In this document: positions 22,320 to 35,110 of the stretch, one piece after another
Layout: the number at the start of each line of letters is the position of its first letter
Numbering within the stretch: position 1 is the stretch's first letter
Assembly (NCBI GenBank): GCA_963580285.1
Contig: OY757012.1
Coordinates: forward strand, 172,319,994 to 172,383,993
Reading direction: 5' to 3'
DNA: 64,000 bases
Origin: Lucinisca nassula
Taxonomy: Eukaryota > Mollusca > Bivalvia > Lucinida > Lucinidae
Made by a program: the position numbers and the translations under genes
The notes under the pieces: model-generated
Database searches by the model: none
The model's input: only the letters and a program-made list of their open reading frames with translations
Told to the model about the DNA's origin: nothing

Positions 22320-23868
22320 ATTTTGTTCTGGTTGTAAAACTTTCAACCACTTCTTAAATGTTTCTGCTGAATGCAAGTTCACTGTTTTTTAAAGCACTGT
22401 TCTTGCTTGTTTTTTGTTCATTAATAATTACCAGTACAATTCTGTGCAATGTATCTCTCAGCTTAGAAAGAGCATTGCAGTGTTTGGACAGAAAAATGCA
22501 TCACAATGTATTTACTGAAAATAATTTAAAATCCTGTGAGTAATGCGATAACTACTCACAGATTGAATAATTATTATCAACAGTTTAAATGCCTCTTGAT
22601 ATCTTACATAATGTGATTTGTAATTACTGCAACAACTGCTGAGATAGGTAAATGAAGTGGAAGACCTATACAAATATATAGACAACACAATCATGATCAC
22701 ATAAGTTTTGGAACACTGACAAATGTACGACCATGTGAATTCTAAAAGTAAATTCAAATTAGGAAGCCGTTTGATTTTGTTCATATGGGCTATACAAAAA
22801 AAAAAAAAAAAAAGATTGGCTAGTGCCTATGCAGATACAAATTCTGAAAACTATGTTTAGGAAAGTAATCTCAAGTGTTTTTGATTTTCCCTAGAGTAAA
22901 CCTTTCTTTTTAAATGGACAGTTAGGGTTAAATAAACAAACAACAGTTTGACTTGAGAGTCATTTATCTCGAGTCGGATAACAAATCTCACAAAATCTGA
23001 AGCAACATCTAAGGTGACTGGTATGTTGTTGATTTGAATGTTAAATCTAAACATCACCTTAGCACCATTACCAAATTAGACAAGAAAACTGTGCACATGA
23101 TTACATGGATGCGTTTGATGGCGTTTGTCATCAAAACCATTGCGGTATAGTTCTGTAGACAAAATAGTTTGTTCCATAGGGGCAAATTTACTGAAATGGC
23201 TGTTTTGAAATAATACTTATAATTATGCTATGAACTACTTACACAAAGCATGCTATACTATCCAAATTGAAAGCAATAGTAAAGTATTATTAAACAGCAT
23301 GACCAAAACATGATAATCATATAATTTCACATTTTGCTGAATCAGGACTATCAGTATTCAGTCTGTTAAAATATAATGTTACCGGTCCTCAATTTCCATC
23401 AAAATTCACCAACATGTTCCTAAGATATGTGGGTAGTTTTTATGCTAAAATGGTGTCTTGACAAAAATTGGAACATGGTAAATATGCATATAAAATTTTA
23501 ATGAATACAAAAAAGAGCTGAAATATGGGGACACCATTAAAGAAAACTGAATGCCCAGCCACTATTACTAGACATATGAGGTCATTCATAGTATCAACTA
23601 ACTCACCAATTATGGCTTTAATTCATAAAACATAGCAGCATTAGATATATGAAACTCTGAATACTGTAGACAAGTTTATATCAGAGTACTCTCTGTTGTG
23701 ATAGAGACTTCATAAAATATGTAATAAATTTACTACGGAAATGAAATTTAAAAGTGAATTCATCGTAATTATAATTGATATATCCATCGCAATTATTGTG
23801 CATAATTTCATCAAAATCCAAGCGTGGGCAGAAACCAATGCAAATTTCCTATACATTGAAAGACCCCC
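22320..23868. mobile_element. Right half of TIR element alpha (B)
   Basis: This is a duplicate of 13,151-14,712, ending TGAAAGACCCCC. The left terminus is absent because the duplication breakpoint lies inside the element. Confidence 0.8.
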
Positions 23869-24180
23869 TTCGACTGATCAAACCATCGAAACATATGTAG
23901 CCTCATGATGTAGGTATTGTCAATATTTAATAAATCATCCAAATATCTAGAAGACGAGCTAAAGGCTTCAATGATTTCAGAGGGGACATTTTTATCTAAT
24001 CAGTGTTATGCTCAACCCTTACTTCCTATGTTGTGACCCTTTGAAAAAAATAAGAATGATATCTTGCCAGCAAAATATTTTAAAAATTAATGAAACGGTA
24101 CGAATGTATTGGAAGTGATGACCTGATTTAGTTTTGAATAAATGTTGAAAAATAGTACATGAGTTATTGCTTTTTTGTTA

Positions 24181-26318
24181 AGGGCATCTTTCATCTGTCC
24201 CCACACATGTTTTTCCTTGAAACTTAGTTTATTAATTATCCACCATATACAACCTATGAAAATGTATTTATTGAATTACATAAATAAAAGTAGAACTCAG
24301 GAGGCAAAATAGAAGTGGGACAATGATCAGGAATCGATACAATCAACCCACAGCTCCCATCATAGACACCAAAGAGAAAGAAACACAAACATAAAACAAC
24401 ATACCTAATGGAAACATCAATAGCGGAATACCAAAAGGACAGTTACTTCCCAAAAATGGCCAATAGGCTATCCAAAATAAAATTATATAAGCGACACAAA
24501 CACCCAAAGACAAACAATAACAAAAATAAACCGCGACAGAAGAACCCTTACCGACTCCCCCCATGAGCTAATGACAGTCTCTAAATAAGTATGTCTTATA
24601 TCTTAAGTTTTATTTAGTTTCAAGATTTGTGCACTGGATTGAATGCAAAACTCCTTAGGCATTTTTGATACCACAAAACCTTTTGAATTAATTAAAGTGT
24701 ACATATTCTGATAAAAAAATATCAAAAATGTCATTTTTTAATCAAAATTAAAAAAAAAAAAAACCCATTTCAATTCCTAAGATAAATATGTTCTAGTCTT
24801 TGTCAAGATACCATATTATCAGAAAAACTTGCCATAAGTATCTTCTGTAGCTGTGTCAGAATTGATGAAAATTCAAAACCGGTACTACTTTAAATTTCCA
24901 CCTTTAATGGATGTAGGTCATTTTTGCAATATTAACCTTTTTGTTGAAATCAACCAAGGACCTTACAGAAATACATTGCTTTCAAAATTACTAACACTTA
25001 TCTAATAAAATGAGTTTATACAGATCAAAATAAATATATCTTGAGCTGACCTAGCCTTTAAACCATGAAAATGTCACGTATTTCGAGTATTTACCTTCCA
25101 TTTATGCACTGTGGTCTGTCCAAAAAGTAGATAGTAGAACATAATAAATAAATAGATTTTCCAATTAACAAATTAGACCTAACAACATCTATTGCTTTTA
25201 TTCTTAGTAGCAAAATTATTGTGAACATATATGCAACTTTGTTTAATTACTTCACAGAAGTCATGTTACTAAAATAGGTGTAAGGCAAGGAGATCAATTA
25301 TTTCCTTTCCCATACTAAGATGATGTGCCTTTTGGTCAGTGGTTTGGTTTCTTACTTGTACACAAAGGCATGTAGGCCTATAGGCTGTACTGTTCAGATA
25401 TCTATGGCCAGATTACTCTGTCTTTAAGAACACTGGGTTTCTGATCCCAAGACACACACATGAAAAACGTGTAGTAATTATTGGTATTGAAACCGACACT
25501 GATATTGAGTTTTTGTTCTATGTTGCAAAACATATCGTTGATGAATGTGGCATTGAATATTGTGTTGGCTAAAGCAAACCTGTTCAATGTTGCTATCACA
25601 CAGGGGGGAGCAACAGTTTCTTTTCTATGCGTACTTGAAAATGTTTCTTTCTGCATCGGAATTGTAATTATTGGTGTTTCTGTAGTGTCTCATTCTTAAG
25701 GTATACCGTAGTCACCCACATTAAAACAGTAGAAAAGTTTACAGTATGACAGAAACATAAGTACCGTATAATTTCACATTTTGCTGAATCAGGACTATCA
25801 GTATACAGTCTGTTTAAACAACATGATACCTGTCCTCAATTTGCATGAAATTTTATCTACATATTCCTAAGATATATGGATATATTTTGTGCTGAAATGA
25901 TGTCTTGACAAAATTTGGAACATGGTAAAATTACATATAAAATTTGAACGAACACAAAGCTTGCAGCTGAAATGTGGGGATACCAGTGTAGAAAACCGAA
26001 TGTTCAACCATAATTACAACACACATAAAGCCATTCATAGTATCAATTCACTCACAAATAACGGCTTTAATCCATAAAATATTTCAGCATTACATATATT
26101 AAACTCTGATTACTGTAGGAAGGTTTATATCAGAGTACCCTCTGGTTTGGTAGTAACATCATACAAAACGTAATAAATTTACAATGAAATTACATTTGAC
26201 AGCAAATGCATCATAATTACAAAGGCTATACCCAAGGCAATTATTGTGCATAATTTCATCAAATTCAAAGCGTGGGCAGAAGCCAATATAAATTTCCTAT
26301 GTCATGAAATACCCCCTT
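24181..26318. mobile_element. TIR element beta, copy B
   Basis: This is a duplicate of 15,026-17,168 with the same imperfect terminal repeats. It includes the same Naiad-tail insertion at about 24,307-24,546. Confidence 0.65.
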
Positions 26319-27210
26319 TGGGCACTTTACCACGTATGCAAAAACATTCAAAACGTTTAGAGCTACAGCCTTGTTGTTTGTCAATTAGACTGCTAGAGTT
26401 GAGAATATAATTTAAATTTTGGCAGTTTTACGTTGTCAGCAAAATATCTCAAAAAACGCATAAAGCTAATGCCGTGTTATTTAGCAAATAGATTACTTGT
26501 CATTTGTATATGATCTGATTAACTTTTGAATAAATTCTGAAAACGGTTCATCAGTAATGGCACTTGGTAAATTTTTGTCATATTTACCATGTCAGCATTG
26601 CCTTCACTTAAATTCAATATTATTTTACCCCCTTAAACCCAATCAGCAAAACATCTAAAACCCACTGGAGCTAGCGCCTCAGTATATGTTGATTAAATTG
26701 CTAGTGATAAGAATATGACCTGGTTAAATTTGGAATTGGTTTTGAACAGTTAATGAGTTAGGCTCCTTTGTAAATTTAGACAGTTTCAACATGTCTGAAA
26801 TATATCTCGAAAACCATTGGCGCTAGAGCATTGATACTTGGTGATTAGATTGATAAGTAAGTGGTAAGTAGATGATTAAATTTCAATAAATTCTGAAAAA
26901 AATGCTTCATGATTTATCGCCCTTTGTAGATTTGGGCAGTTTTACCTTGTCAGCAGAACAATTTAAAAAAACCGTTTCAGCTACAGCCTTGATGTTTAAT
27001 GATTAGAATGCTAGTGACAAGTATATGACCTGAATAGATTATGAATAAATTCTTAAAAATTCTTTATGAGTAATTGCCATTTGTAAATTCGGACATTTTT
27101 ACCTTGTAAGCTTGTTATCTCAACAACGGTTAGAGACAGAGCCTTTGCTGTTAGGTGATAAGAAGGATTGATTTTGGTCACAAATAGTATGCACACTCAC
27201 ATTCCCAACT
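26319..27210. repeat. ~165-bp core-repeat array (B)
   Basis: This is a duplicate of 17,169-18,060 with scattered single-base differences. Confidence 0.8.
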
Positions 27211-27252
27211 TTACCTATGAATTATTAAAACAGACATATATTATTATGTATT

Positions 27253-27403
27253 ATGGCCAATTGGCCATTTTGTGGGAAAGTAACTGTCCGTTTGGCTTTT
27301 CGCTATTGAAATTTCATGTTTGTGTTTCTTTCTCTTTGTTGTCTCTGATGGGAGGTTCGGGTTAATCATATCGATTCCTGATCATTGCCTTCACTTAAAT
27401 TCT
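27253..27403 (+). mobile_element. Naiad 3'-tail fragment (B)
   Basis: This is a duplicate of 18,102-18,251. Confidence 0.8.
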
Positions 27404-27925
27404 ATACAATTTTTACCCCCTTAAACCCTATTTGTATTTTGTAAAAAATTGACTTTACGGGGGTAAACATTATTTTTCTCATTTCTGCTTAAAACATAGA
27501 TTGTGGGTACTCGTTCGAACCGCCTCGCCGAACCAGCTCTATGTTTTGAGGAGAAATAACTTATCTAAATATTATCATTATCTTTGTTGTTGCAATTTCC
27601 AGTACATTTGAATAGGCATGAGGAAAAAGGACTTTTGAAAGAGTAGACTCGGATACCGGGTCTTGTCCATCGTCCGTTTCGGTTTCTGTTGATCTGAACA
27701 TTGATATTTGCCATTTTGTCTAACGCTTTGGTACTATGACCTAAACTACTATCAGAACTTTGGGGTTGAGACACACTGATGAAGATTTACTATCAGAAAG
27801 GCCTCTGTAACACTAAATTCGGTATAGTTACGCCTTAATACAAGAGTGCCGTACTAAGGGTAATATACATACTGGAAGGCAACCCATAAAACATGTATTA
27901 GACTCCCTTTGCAATACTTACTTAC

Positions 27926-28118
27926 TCTTGGAAGAAAGCGATTGGTCTCCATGAAAGTTTTTATTCTGTTGTAGACTTCTTTTATAGAACATTCTTAAGA
28001 GATTGTGTTTAGCGTAAGGGCAGTCACAACCTTCATGAGACGGTCCTAACGAGTGTCCACATTTACTTCTTAGCAACAATAAGGTAATGATACATACATA
28101 TACATTTATAAACCCCAT
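27926..28118 (-). CDS. Candidate first exon of a secreted protein (B)
   Basis: This duplicates the exon at 18,774-18,966. The protein is identical (signal-peptide core VYVCIITLLLL, then EGCDCP), the GTAAGTAAGT donor is intact and the TATA-like motif is at about 28,208-28,214. The only coding difference noted is a silent Ser codon (TCG here, TCA in copy A). Confidence 0.35.
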
Positions 28119-29095
28119 TTTCTGCAAACAAAGTGTAGTTTACAAGGACGTTCATTTTAATGACTTGTTCACGTGCAGTGATGAAAACAGGCTGTAGAAT
28201 AAGCACTTTTTATACACTTTTGAAACGTTTTAGTTTTAATTGTGATTCCCAACTTATTTGCTGTATATTTGTAGTGAAACACGATTTTAACTTAATATTT
28301 TGCCGCTCAAATATACGGATAGTTCGATTTTCGTAATCAGTCTTGTCACATGTGTACATGCATGTAGTATTTAAATATTTATCGATAAATGAACTTGAAG
28401 CCATGAAATACTGTAACTTTAAACTCACGGCTTCTAACTTCAGAATTCTTACATCAGATTTCCAAATTCTCACTCTGTCATTTTTGATTTCATTAAATAA
28501 TAAGTTTGAAGAAGAGTTGGAGGTGGTAAAGTGAGAAGTCGGATTGAAATATTTAAACGTAACAAATGCATGGAATAAGAAGCTTGAAGTCAAATAAATG
28601 ATGTTAGAGCCATGGGGACTTTGTAAAATGACCAAACTAGAGGCCCGAAGCCCAAAGTAGCAAGCTGGAAGTAAGAAGTAATTAAGTTAGGCGTAATGGG
28701 TATTAAAGTTAGAAGCCATTCAGTGATTACATAAATATCTGTTTAAATAGACTTAAAGTCGGCATTTAAATATTTGACACTTGCCAATCTTAATCCGGTT
28801 TACGCTCTCTAGCTAATCTTTCATTTGATCTACACAGCCACATTCCTCCCAAATGTAAGTTTACTTTAGAAAGCAGAAATTACCATGTCACATTGTCTTC
28901 GATTTTGACAGGAGAGACATTTTGGAAGAGATTTCATGTATGGTTTTCTTCAAACGTAGTCCAGCTGTAAAGAGAGATATGATCTTGACAGAAAGACATG
29001 TCTTCCAATGGACCAATTCTGTTCTTTAATGATAGGCTCTTTAATGACCAAGAAGTTAAATAACGTCTGAAAGAGTTACCGCCAATGAATGTGAA

Positions 29096-29220
29096 AAAGA
29101 AGTGAAGGTAACGATCAGGAATCACACCTCCCATCAGAGACACCAAAGGCAAAGAAATACGAACATGAACTAACGAAACCCTTACAAAAGCATCACAAAC
29201 GGAAAGCCAGCAGGACCGTT
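29096..29220 (-). mobile_element. Naiad 3'-tail fragment (B)
   Basis: This is a duplicate of 19,942-20,055. It ends at GGACCGTTCCTAAG, the empty site of the insertion seen only in copy A. Confidence 0.7.
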
Positions 29221-29317
29221 CCTAAGTATGCTAAGGCTAAGTCACCTCTTAGATATTATTTTAAGACCATTTACAAATTATGTAAAAAAATAATTTACGA
29301 GATACAGCCGATTTTTA

Positions 29318-31150
29318 GCTCACGGTCACGTAGTGACGAGGTGAGCTTTTGGGATCACTTTTTGTCCGTCGTGCGTACGTGCGTGCGTAAACAATTTCTT
29401 CAAACGACATCTCCTCCCAAACCACTGATCAGATTTTAACCAAACTTCACAGGAATGATCCTTAGGTGGTCCTCTTTCTTAGTTGTTCAAATGGTTCCGG
29501 TCTGTTGCACATCTAGGTCACAGGAGCCAAAAATAGATTTTTTTGCACAAAATACTTAAAAATCTTCTTCTCTGAAACCACAAGGCCCAGATCTTTGATA
29601 TTTGGTATGAAGCTTCATTTAGTGGACCCCTACCAAGATTGTTCAAATTATAGTGCAGGGGCAAAAAATGCCCCTGCTCTGGGGCCCTTTGGTTTAACAT
29701 AGGCTTATATAGGGAAACTCTTTAATAAATCTTCTTCTCTGAAACCGCAAGGCCCAGGACTTTGATATTTGGTATGAAGCTTCATCTAATGGACCTCTAC
29801 CAAGATTGTTCAAATTATAGGCATTGGGCAAAAAAATGCCCCCGCTCTGGGACCCTTTGGTTTTACTTAGACTTATATAGGGAAAATCTTTAAAAATCTT
29901 CCTTCCCTGAAACCACAAGGCCTAGGTCTTGGATATTTGGTATGAAGCTTCATCTAGTGGACTTCTATCAAGATTGTTCAAATTATAGCCTTGAGACCAA
30001 AAATGTCCCCGCTCCACGGTCCTTTGGTTTTACATAGATTTATATAGGGAAAAAATCTTAAATAATCTTCTTCTCTGAAATTGCATGGCCCAGGACTTTG
30101 ATATTCGGTATGAACCTTCATCTAATGGACCTCTACCAAGATTGTTCAAATTATAGGCATTGGGCCAAAAATGCCCCCGCTCCGGGGACCTTTGGTTTTA
30201 CATAGATTTATATAGGGAAAAAATCTTAAATACTCTTCTTCTCTGAAACTGCATGGCCCAGGACTTTGATATTCGGTATGAACCTTCATCTAATGGACCT
30301 CTACCAAGATTGTTCAAATTATAGGCATTGGGCCAAAAATGCCCCCGCTACGGGGACCTTTGGATTTATATACACTTATATAGGTCAAATCTTTAAAAAT
30401 CTTCCTTCTCTGAAACCACAAGGCCTAGGTAGATGATATTTGGTATGAAGCTTCATCTAGTGGACCTCTATCAAGATTGTTCAAATTATAGCCCTGAAAC
30501 CATAATGTCCCCCTCCGGGGTCCTTTGGTTATACAAAGATTTATATAGGGACAATCTTAAAAAATCTTCTTCTGTGAAACCACAAGGCCGAGGTCTTTGA
30601 TATTTGGTGTGAAATTTCATCTAGTGGACCTCTATCAAGATTGTGCAAATTATAGCCATGGGGCCAAAATGTCGCCGCCCAGAGACCCTTTGGTTTTACA
30701 TAGACTTATAATGGAAACTCTTTAAGAATCTTCTTCTCTGAAATCACAAGGTTCATGTCTTTGATAGTTGGTATGGAGCTTCATCTAGTGGACCTCTACC
30801 AAGATTGTTCAAATTATAGCACTGGGGCCATAAATGCCCCACCCCGGGGCCCTTTAGTTTTACATAGACTTATATAGCCCCGGGGCCATTTGGTTTTGCA
30901 TAGGCTTATGTAGGGAATATCTTTAAAAAAAATCTTCTTCTCTGAAACCGCAATGCCCAGGTCTTTGATATTTGGTGTGTAGCTTCATCTAGTGGACCTT
31001 TTCCAAGATTGTTCAAAGTATAGCCTTTGGTGATGTTACCTTTAAGACCTCCATCAACATTATGCACATTAAAGCCCTGGGGCCAATAATGGCCCTCCCT
31101 GGGGCCCACTTGTTACACTATGGATCAGGTGAGCGATGCAGGGCCATCAT
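29318..31150 (+). repeat. Pearl-like core-repeat element, copy B and its true right end
   Basis: The left hairpin (AGCTCACGGTCAC) and about nine units follow as in copy A. The element then continues past the duplication end at 30,672 to its right terminus, GGATCAGGTGAGCGATGCAG followed by GGGCCATCATGGACCTC. The right end carries the GGTGAGC that pairs with the left-end AGCTCAC. The sequence beyond 30,672 exists once, which fixes the duplication boundary. Confidence 0.78.
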
Positions 31151-31159
31151 GGACCTCTT

Positions 31160-32213
31160 GTTTAAACAACCTACTAAATAATGTTCCAGCCCGTACTTTG
31201 TTAGCTTCATTTGACATTGTAGCACTTTATTCTAACATTCCACACGATCTAGGAATAGAGGCAATTCAGTTCTGGTTTGAAAAACACCCAGAAGCATTAA
31301 AAGGTACATGTTCCAAAGAATATATATTGGAAGGAATAAAGTTACTTTTGAAAATAACACATTTTCCTTCAATGATCAACACTACACTATAAACAAGGAA
31401 AAGGTACAGCGATGGTTACCAAGTTCGCACCAGTATATGCGACTTTAACAATTGGCTATCTCGAGCGAAAACTTTACAAAGAAATAGAAAAATCATCTGG
31501 ACCGGAATTTGGAATATTCTTCGTTAGCAATTAGAAAAGATTCTTAGACGATTGTTTCATTCCATGGTCAAAGTCTGCCAAAGATTTGGAGCATTTGCAC
31601 TCCATACTGAATAATCTACACAAAAATTTTGAAATTTACCTTAGAATGTAGCAATGTAGAGCAGTGCTTTTTAGATGTATTGGTAAAAATAAAGCTGGGA
31701 AAATAGAAACCGATATATTTTATAAGGAAACAGACAGCCATAGGATCTGTTATTCAACTCTTGTCATCCAAGGCACACTAAATTAAATATACCATGCAAC
31801 CTAGCACGCCGACTAAGGGCAATCGTCTCTGAAGAGCAGGTTATGCATAAACGTATGAAAGAACTTAAACCGTTTTTGATAAAACAGAATTATCCATTAC
31901 AAACTATTGAATACGGATTAAGCAGGACCATGGAGTTAGATAAAGATTCTCTCAGAACCTTTAGGGAAAAGTCTAAAGAAAACCTGATTCCATACGTGTC
32001 AACACATAACCCGAAAGATCCAGCACTGTTTCGAGTTATACTCGAAAGTGTCCCCATTTTAAAAGAGGGTGATAAAATGCGGAACATTTTATCAAAATAC
32101 AAAATCACCAAGAGCAAACGACAACCGTACAGTCTAAAGCGTTTGCTTACAAGGGCTAAGTTCACGTCATATAGCAATGCAGAAGTAAACAAGAGCATCG
32201 GTGAAACCGAGGG
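31160..32213 (+). pseudogene. Canonical PLE reverse transcriptase (5'-truncated, broken)
   Basis: RT motif A is visible as FDIVALYSNIPHD. A degenerate motif B reads GTAMVTKFAP, where G is usual for V. Motif C reads RFLDDCFIPW near 31,530-31,565, and FYKETDSHR follows. A 138-codon frame (31,843-32,259) covers the thumb region (KELKPFLIKQNYP...). Frameshifts and stops separate these blocks. The text differs strongly from the Naiad RT in this window, so this is a second PLE lineage. The gene is split by element delta and resumes at 34,484 with the endonuclease. Confidence 0.82.
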
Positions 32214-34483
32214 ATGCTCCCCGAAGATGCGCAGTAGGAGGGTTATTTTAGTGAAATGATCCTATACACTTTGAAGTTTGATAAGATTTGTTTGAAGACA
32301 AAGGTTATGGGTACTCGTTAGAACCGTCTGAATGAGGAGGTTCTAATGAGTACCCTCAGCTGATGTTTTGAGTACAAATAAAAAAAAACAAGGTAGTGAT
32401 TTTCAACAAAGAATGCAAAAAAAATGAGAAATGTAAGGCCCCTTCCCTGCAAGGACCTGTAAATCTTAAACCATAAGGCTAAGAAACTCAATTTTGTGTT
32501 CCCTAGTAAGTGATTTTCAATGGAAAATGTCACAAGGAATACACATGTGAAACATTAAAGCCCTATCACCCATGGTTATGAAATAACAGGAGATATGTTT
32601 TTGAAAAAAGGGAAATGATTAGTGAAAATAAGCAATATAGTAATGGCCCTTTGTCAGAATGTAGGTTTTTGTAATGTAAGTATGTGTGTGAAGTTTCATG
32701 AGAGTAGGACAAATACTTTTAAAATTTTGACCGGAGTTTAAGTTGTTTGGGTATGGCCTGACAAACACACACCCAAATGCAATTTGTCAGGATGTAGGTC
32801 TTGTGATGGTAATTATGTGTGTGATGTTTCATGAGAGTAGACACAATACTTTTGAAGTTATCACCAAGGTTAAAGTTTTTGGTTTAGGTGTGACAAACAC
32901 ACAAGTTATTCTCCTTTGTCAGAATGCAGGTCTTGTGATGGTAAGTATGTGTGTGAAGTTTCATAAGAGTAGGGCCAGGTTAAGGCGTGACAAACACGAG
33001 TTTCATGGCATCTGATCTGGGCCTGCACTGTTTGCCACTTACCCCTTTTGGGGTTTCCGGTACCAAATGGATTTAACCTAAAGTCTAAGAATTCCCTAGT
33101 TAGTGATTTTCAACAAAGACTGCAAAAATAAGGAAAAATGTAAGGCCGCTTCCATGCAAGGGCATGTAAATCTTAAACCATAAGACAAAGAAACTCAGTT
33201 TTGTGTTCCCTAGTAAGTGATTGTCAATGAAGAATGTCACAAGGAATACATATGTGAAATATGAAAGCCCTATTACCCATGGTTATGAAACAACAGGAGA
33301 TATTTTTTGAAAAAGGGGAGATAATTCAGTGAAAATAAGCAACATAATGATGGCCCTTTGTCAGACTGTATGTTTTGTGATGGTAAGTATGTGTGTGAAG
33401 TTTCATGAGAGTAGGATAAATACTTTTAAAATTTTGACCGAGTTTAAGTTGTTTGGTTATGGCCTGACAAACACACACCGAAAAGCAATATAGTTATGGC
33501 CCTTTGTCAGAATGTAGGTCTTGTGATAGTAAGTAAGTGTGTGCAGTTTCATGAGAGTAGGGCAAATACTTTTGAAGTATGACCGAGGTTAAGTTTTTTT
33601 GGTTAAGGCGTGACAAACACACGGACAAAAGCAATATGGTTTGTCAGACTGTAGGTCTTGTGATTGTTAGTATGAGTGTGAAGTTTCACGGGAGTTGGGA
33701 TAATACTTTTGAAGTTATAACCGGTTAAATGTTTTGGTTTAGATTTGAAACTGACTTACAAGGAGATTACTATAGGGCACAAAAATACTGTGTGTGGCCC
33801 TAATTAATAAGGGAGTTAACTCCTTAAATACTGTTGGTAGATTTATGCTTTTTGCATTCTGCGATTTCTCTCATAGCCCCCTATCAGTGTATCAAGTTTC
33901 ACTAAATTACCTTTAAAACTTTTAGAGATATGCTCCGGACAAGCTTAATATAGCAAAAACTAAAAAAAGAAATAACTCTGTAATTACTTGTGATAGAGTT
34001 ACAGTTCTTGCACTCTGCACTTCCTCTAATGGCCATCTATCAATGTATCACGTTTAACTTAAATCCCTTCTATACTTTCAGAGACATGCTCCGGACAATC
34101 TTTTCATTGAAATAGTTAAGAAGGGAAGTAACTCCATAAATACTGGTGACAGGGTTATGGTTCTTGTATTTTACGATTCCCCTAATTGCCCTCTATCAGT
34201 ATATTAAGTTTCACTTAAATACCTTTAATACTTTTAGAGATATATAGCGTGACGGACGGACGGACGCACGCACGGACAGACGGAGGGTTATGGTTCTTGT
34301 ATTTTACGATTCCCCTTATCGCCCTCTCTCAGTATATCAAGTTTCACTTAAATACCTTTAATACTTTTAGAGATATAGAGCGTGACGGACGGACATACGG
34401 ACGGACAGACGGACGTTCTGACGGACGGACGGTCGGACGGACGGACAAAGCGGCGACTATATGGCTCCCCCTTCGGGGAGCAT
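32214..34483. mobile_element. TIR/microsatellite element delta inserted in the PLE
   Basis: The ends are ATGCTCCCCGAAG at 32,214-32,226 and its reverse complement CTTCGGGGAGCAT at 34,471-34,483. Inside are a hairpin (32,309-32,354), two long repeats of about 700 bp (GTAAGTGATTTTCAA... and GTGTGTGAAGTTTCATGAGAG units, 32,370-33,730), and shorter units with ATCAAGTTTCACTTAAATACC next to GACG microsatellites (34,246-34,285 and 34,382-34,446). No transposase was seen. It resembles the microsatellite-bearing pearl class. Open frames at 32,743 and 34,249 are repeats. Confidence 0.7.
32309..32354. repeat. Perfect-type hairpin GGGTACTCGTTAGAACC
   Basis: The arm GGGTACTCGTTAGAACC is mirrored by GGTTCTAATGAGTACCC with a 12-base loop. 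Diverged relatives are at 3,838, 18,350, 27,500 and 42,038. Confidence 0.85.
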
Positions 34484-34880
34484 AAAAATGCAACAGACCA
34501 AACTGCGGCCACTGCATTAATTTGTTAGAAGGAAGTTCATTCACTTTTAATTGTGGAACTAATTCTAAAATCCACAAACACATGACATGTGATTTAAGAA
34601 TGTAGTTTATGTCATGAAATGCAGAGGCTGCGGGAGAGGAATATATTGGCGAAACTGGAAACCTATTAAGGCAGAGGGTAACAGTACACAATCAACAAAT
34701 CCGGGAACCTAGAACAAGGATGCTTAAAGTCAGTGAACACATAGCTAATTGTGCAAACACTGTCATTCCGAAATATAAGATTTTTCCATTTTATAAAATG
34801 TACTCTATTTCCGCTGAACTGAAAATTGTCATTTTTACAGCCATTAAAATTCGTAGATAGTATTAATTGTTTTTCGAGCA
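34484..34880 (+). pseudogene. C-terminal GIY-YIG endonuclease of the canonical PLE
   Basis: The reading frame gives KCNRPNCGHC, then LLEGSSFTFNCG, then (after a frameshift) NVVYVMKCRGC and, back in frame, EEYIGETGNLLRQR, VTVHNQQIREP and VSEHIANC. These are the Cys pairs, the YIG-type motif, the Arg and the His pair of the PLE endonuclease. The domain lies downstream of the RT, the ordinary PLE order. Two near-compensating frameshifts make it a pseudogene. Confidence 0.82.
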
Positions 34881-34984
34881 GGCTCTCCTGAACCTTTGCT
34901 CAATGATAAGTACCACTTTTCTCTTGGGATTGGCTAAGATAAAAAAGAAATAAGAACGAAAAAGAAAAAAAAAAGGCTGGCAAA

Positions 34985-35110
34985 TGGCTGTAATTGAGGC
35001 GTAACTATACCAAATTTAGTGACACAGACGCCTTTCTGATATTTAATCTTCATCAGTGTGTCTCAACCCAAAAGTTTTGAAACCGAATTGGATGACGGAC
35101 AAGACCCGGC
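34985..35110 (+). repeat. Dispersed repeat GGCGTAACTATACC
   Basis: The blocks GGCGTAACTATACC, CTTCATCAGTGTGTCTCAACC and GACGGACAAGACCCGG occur here on the plus strand. They also occur in reverse in both duplication copies (about 18,490-18,690 and 27,640-27,840), where about 70 bp more lies between them. Confidence 0.55.

Larger units (their letters stand above)
22320..30672 (+). repeat. Tandem segmental duplication, copy B (about 8.35 kb)
   Basis: It begins ATTTTGTTCTGGTTG directly after GGCCAAAATGT of copy A and ends at GGGGCCAAAATGT before CGCCGCCC. It is shorter than copy A because the insertions at 20,056-20,446 and 21,147-21,353 and the scar at 20,447-20,740 are missing. The poly-A run is 19 long (22,796-22,814) against 28 in copy A. 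Confidence 0.93.

Noticed and set aside
34249..34485. Open frame rich in DGRTDGRT repeats as a low-complexity protein
   Set aside because: It is simply the GACG microsatellite translated.
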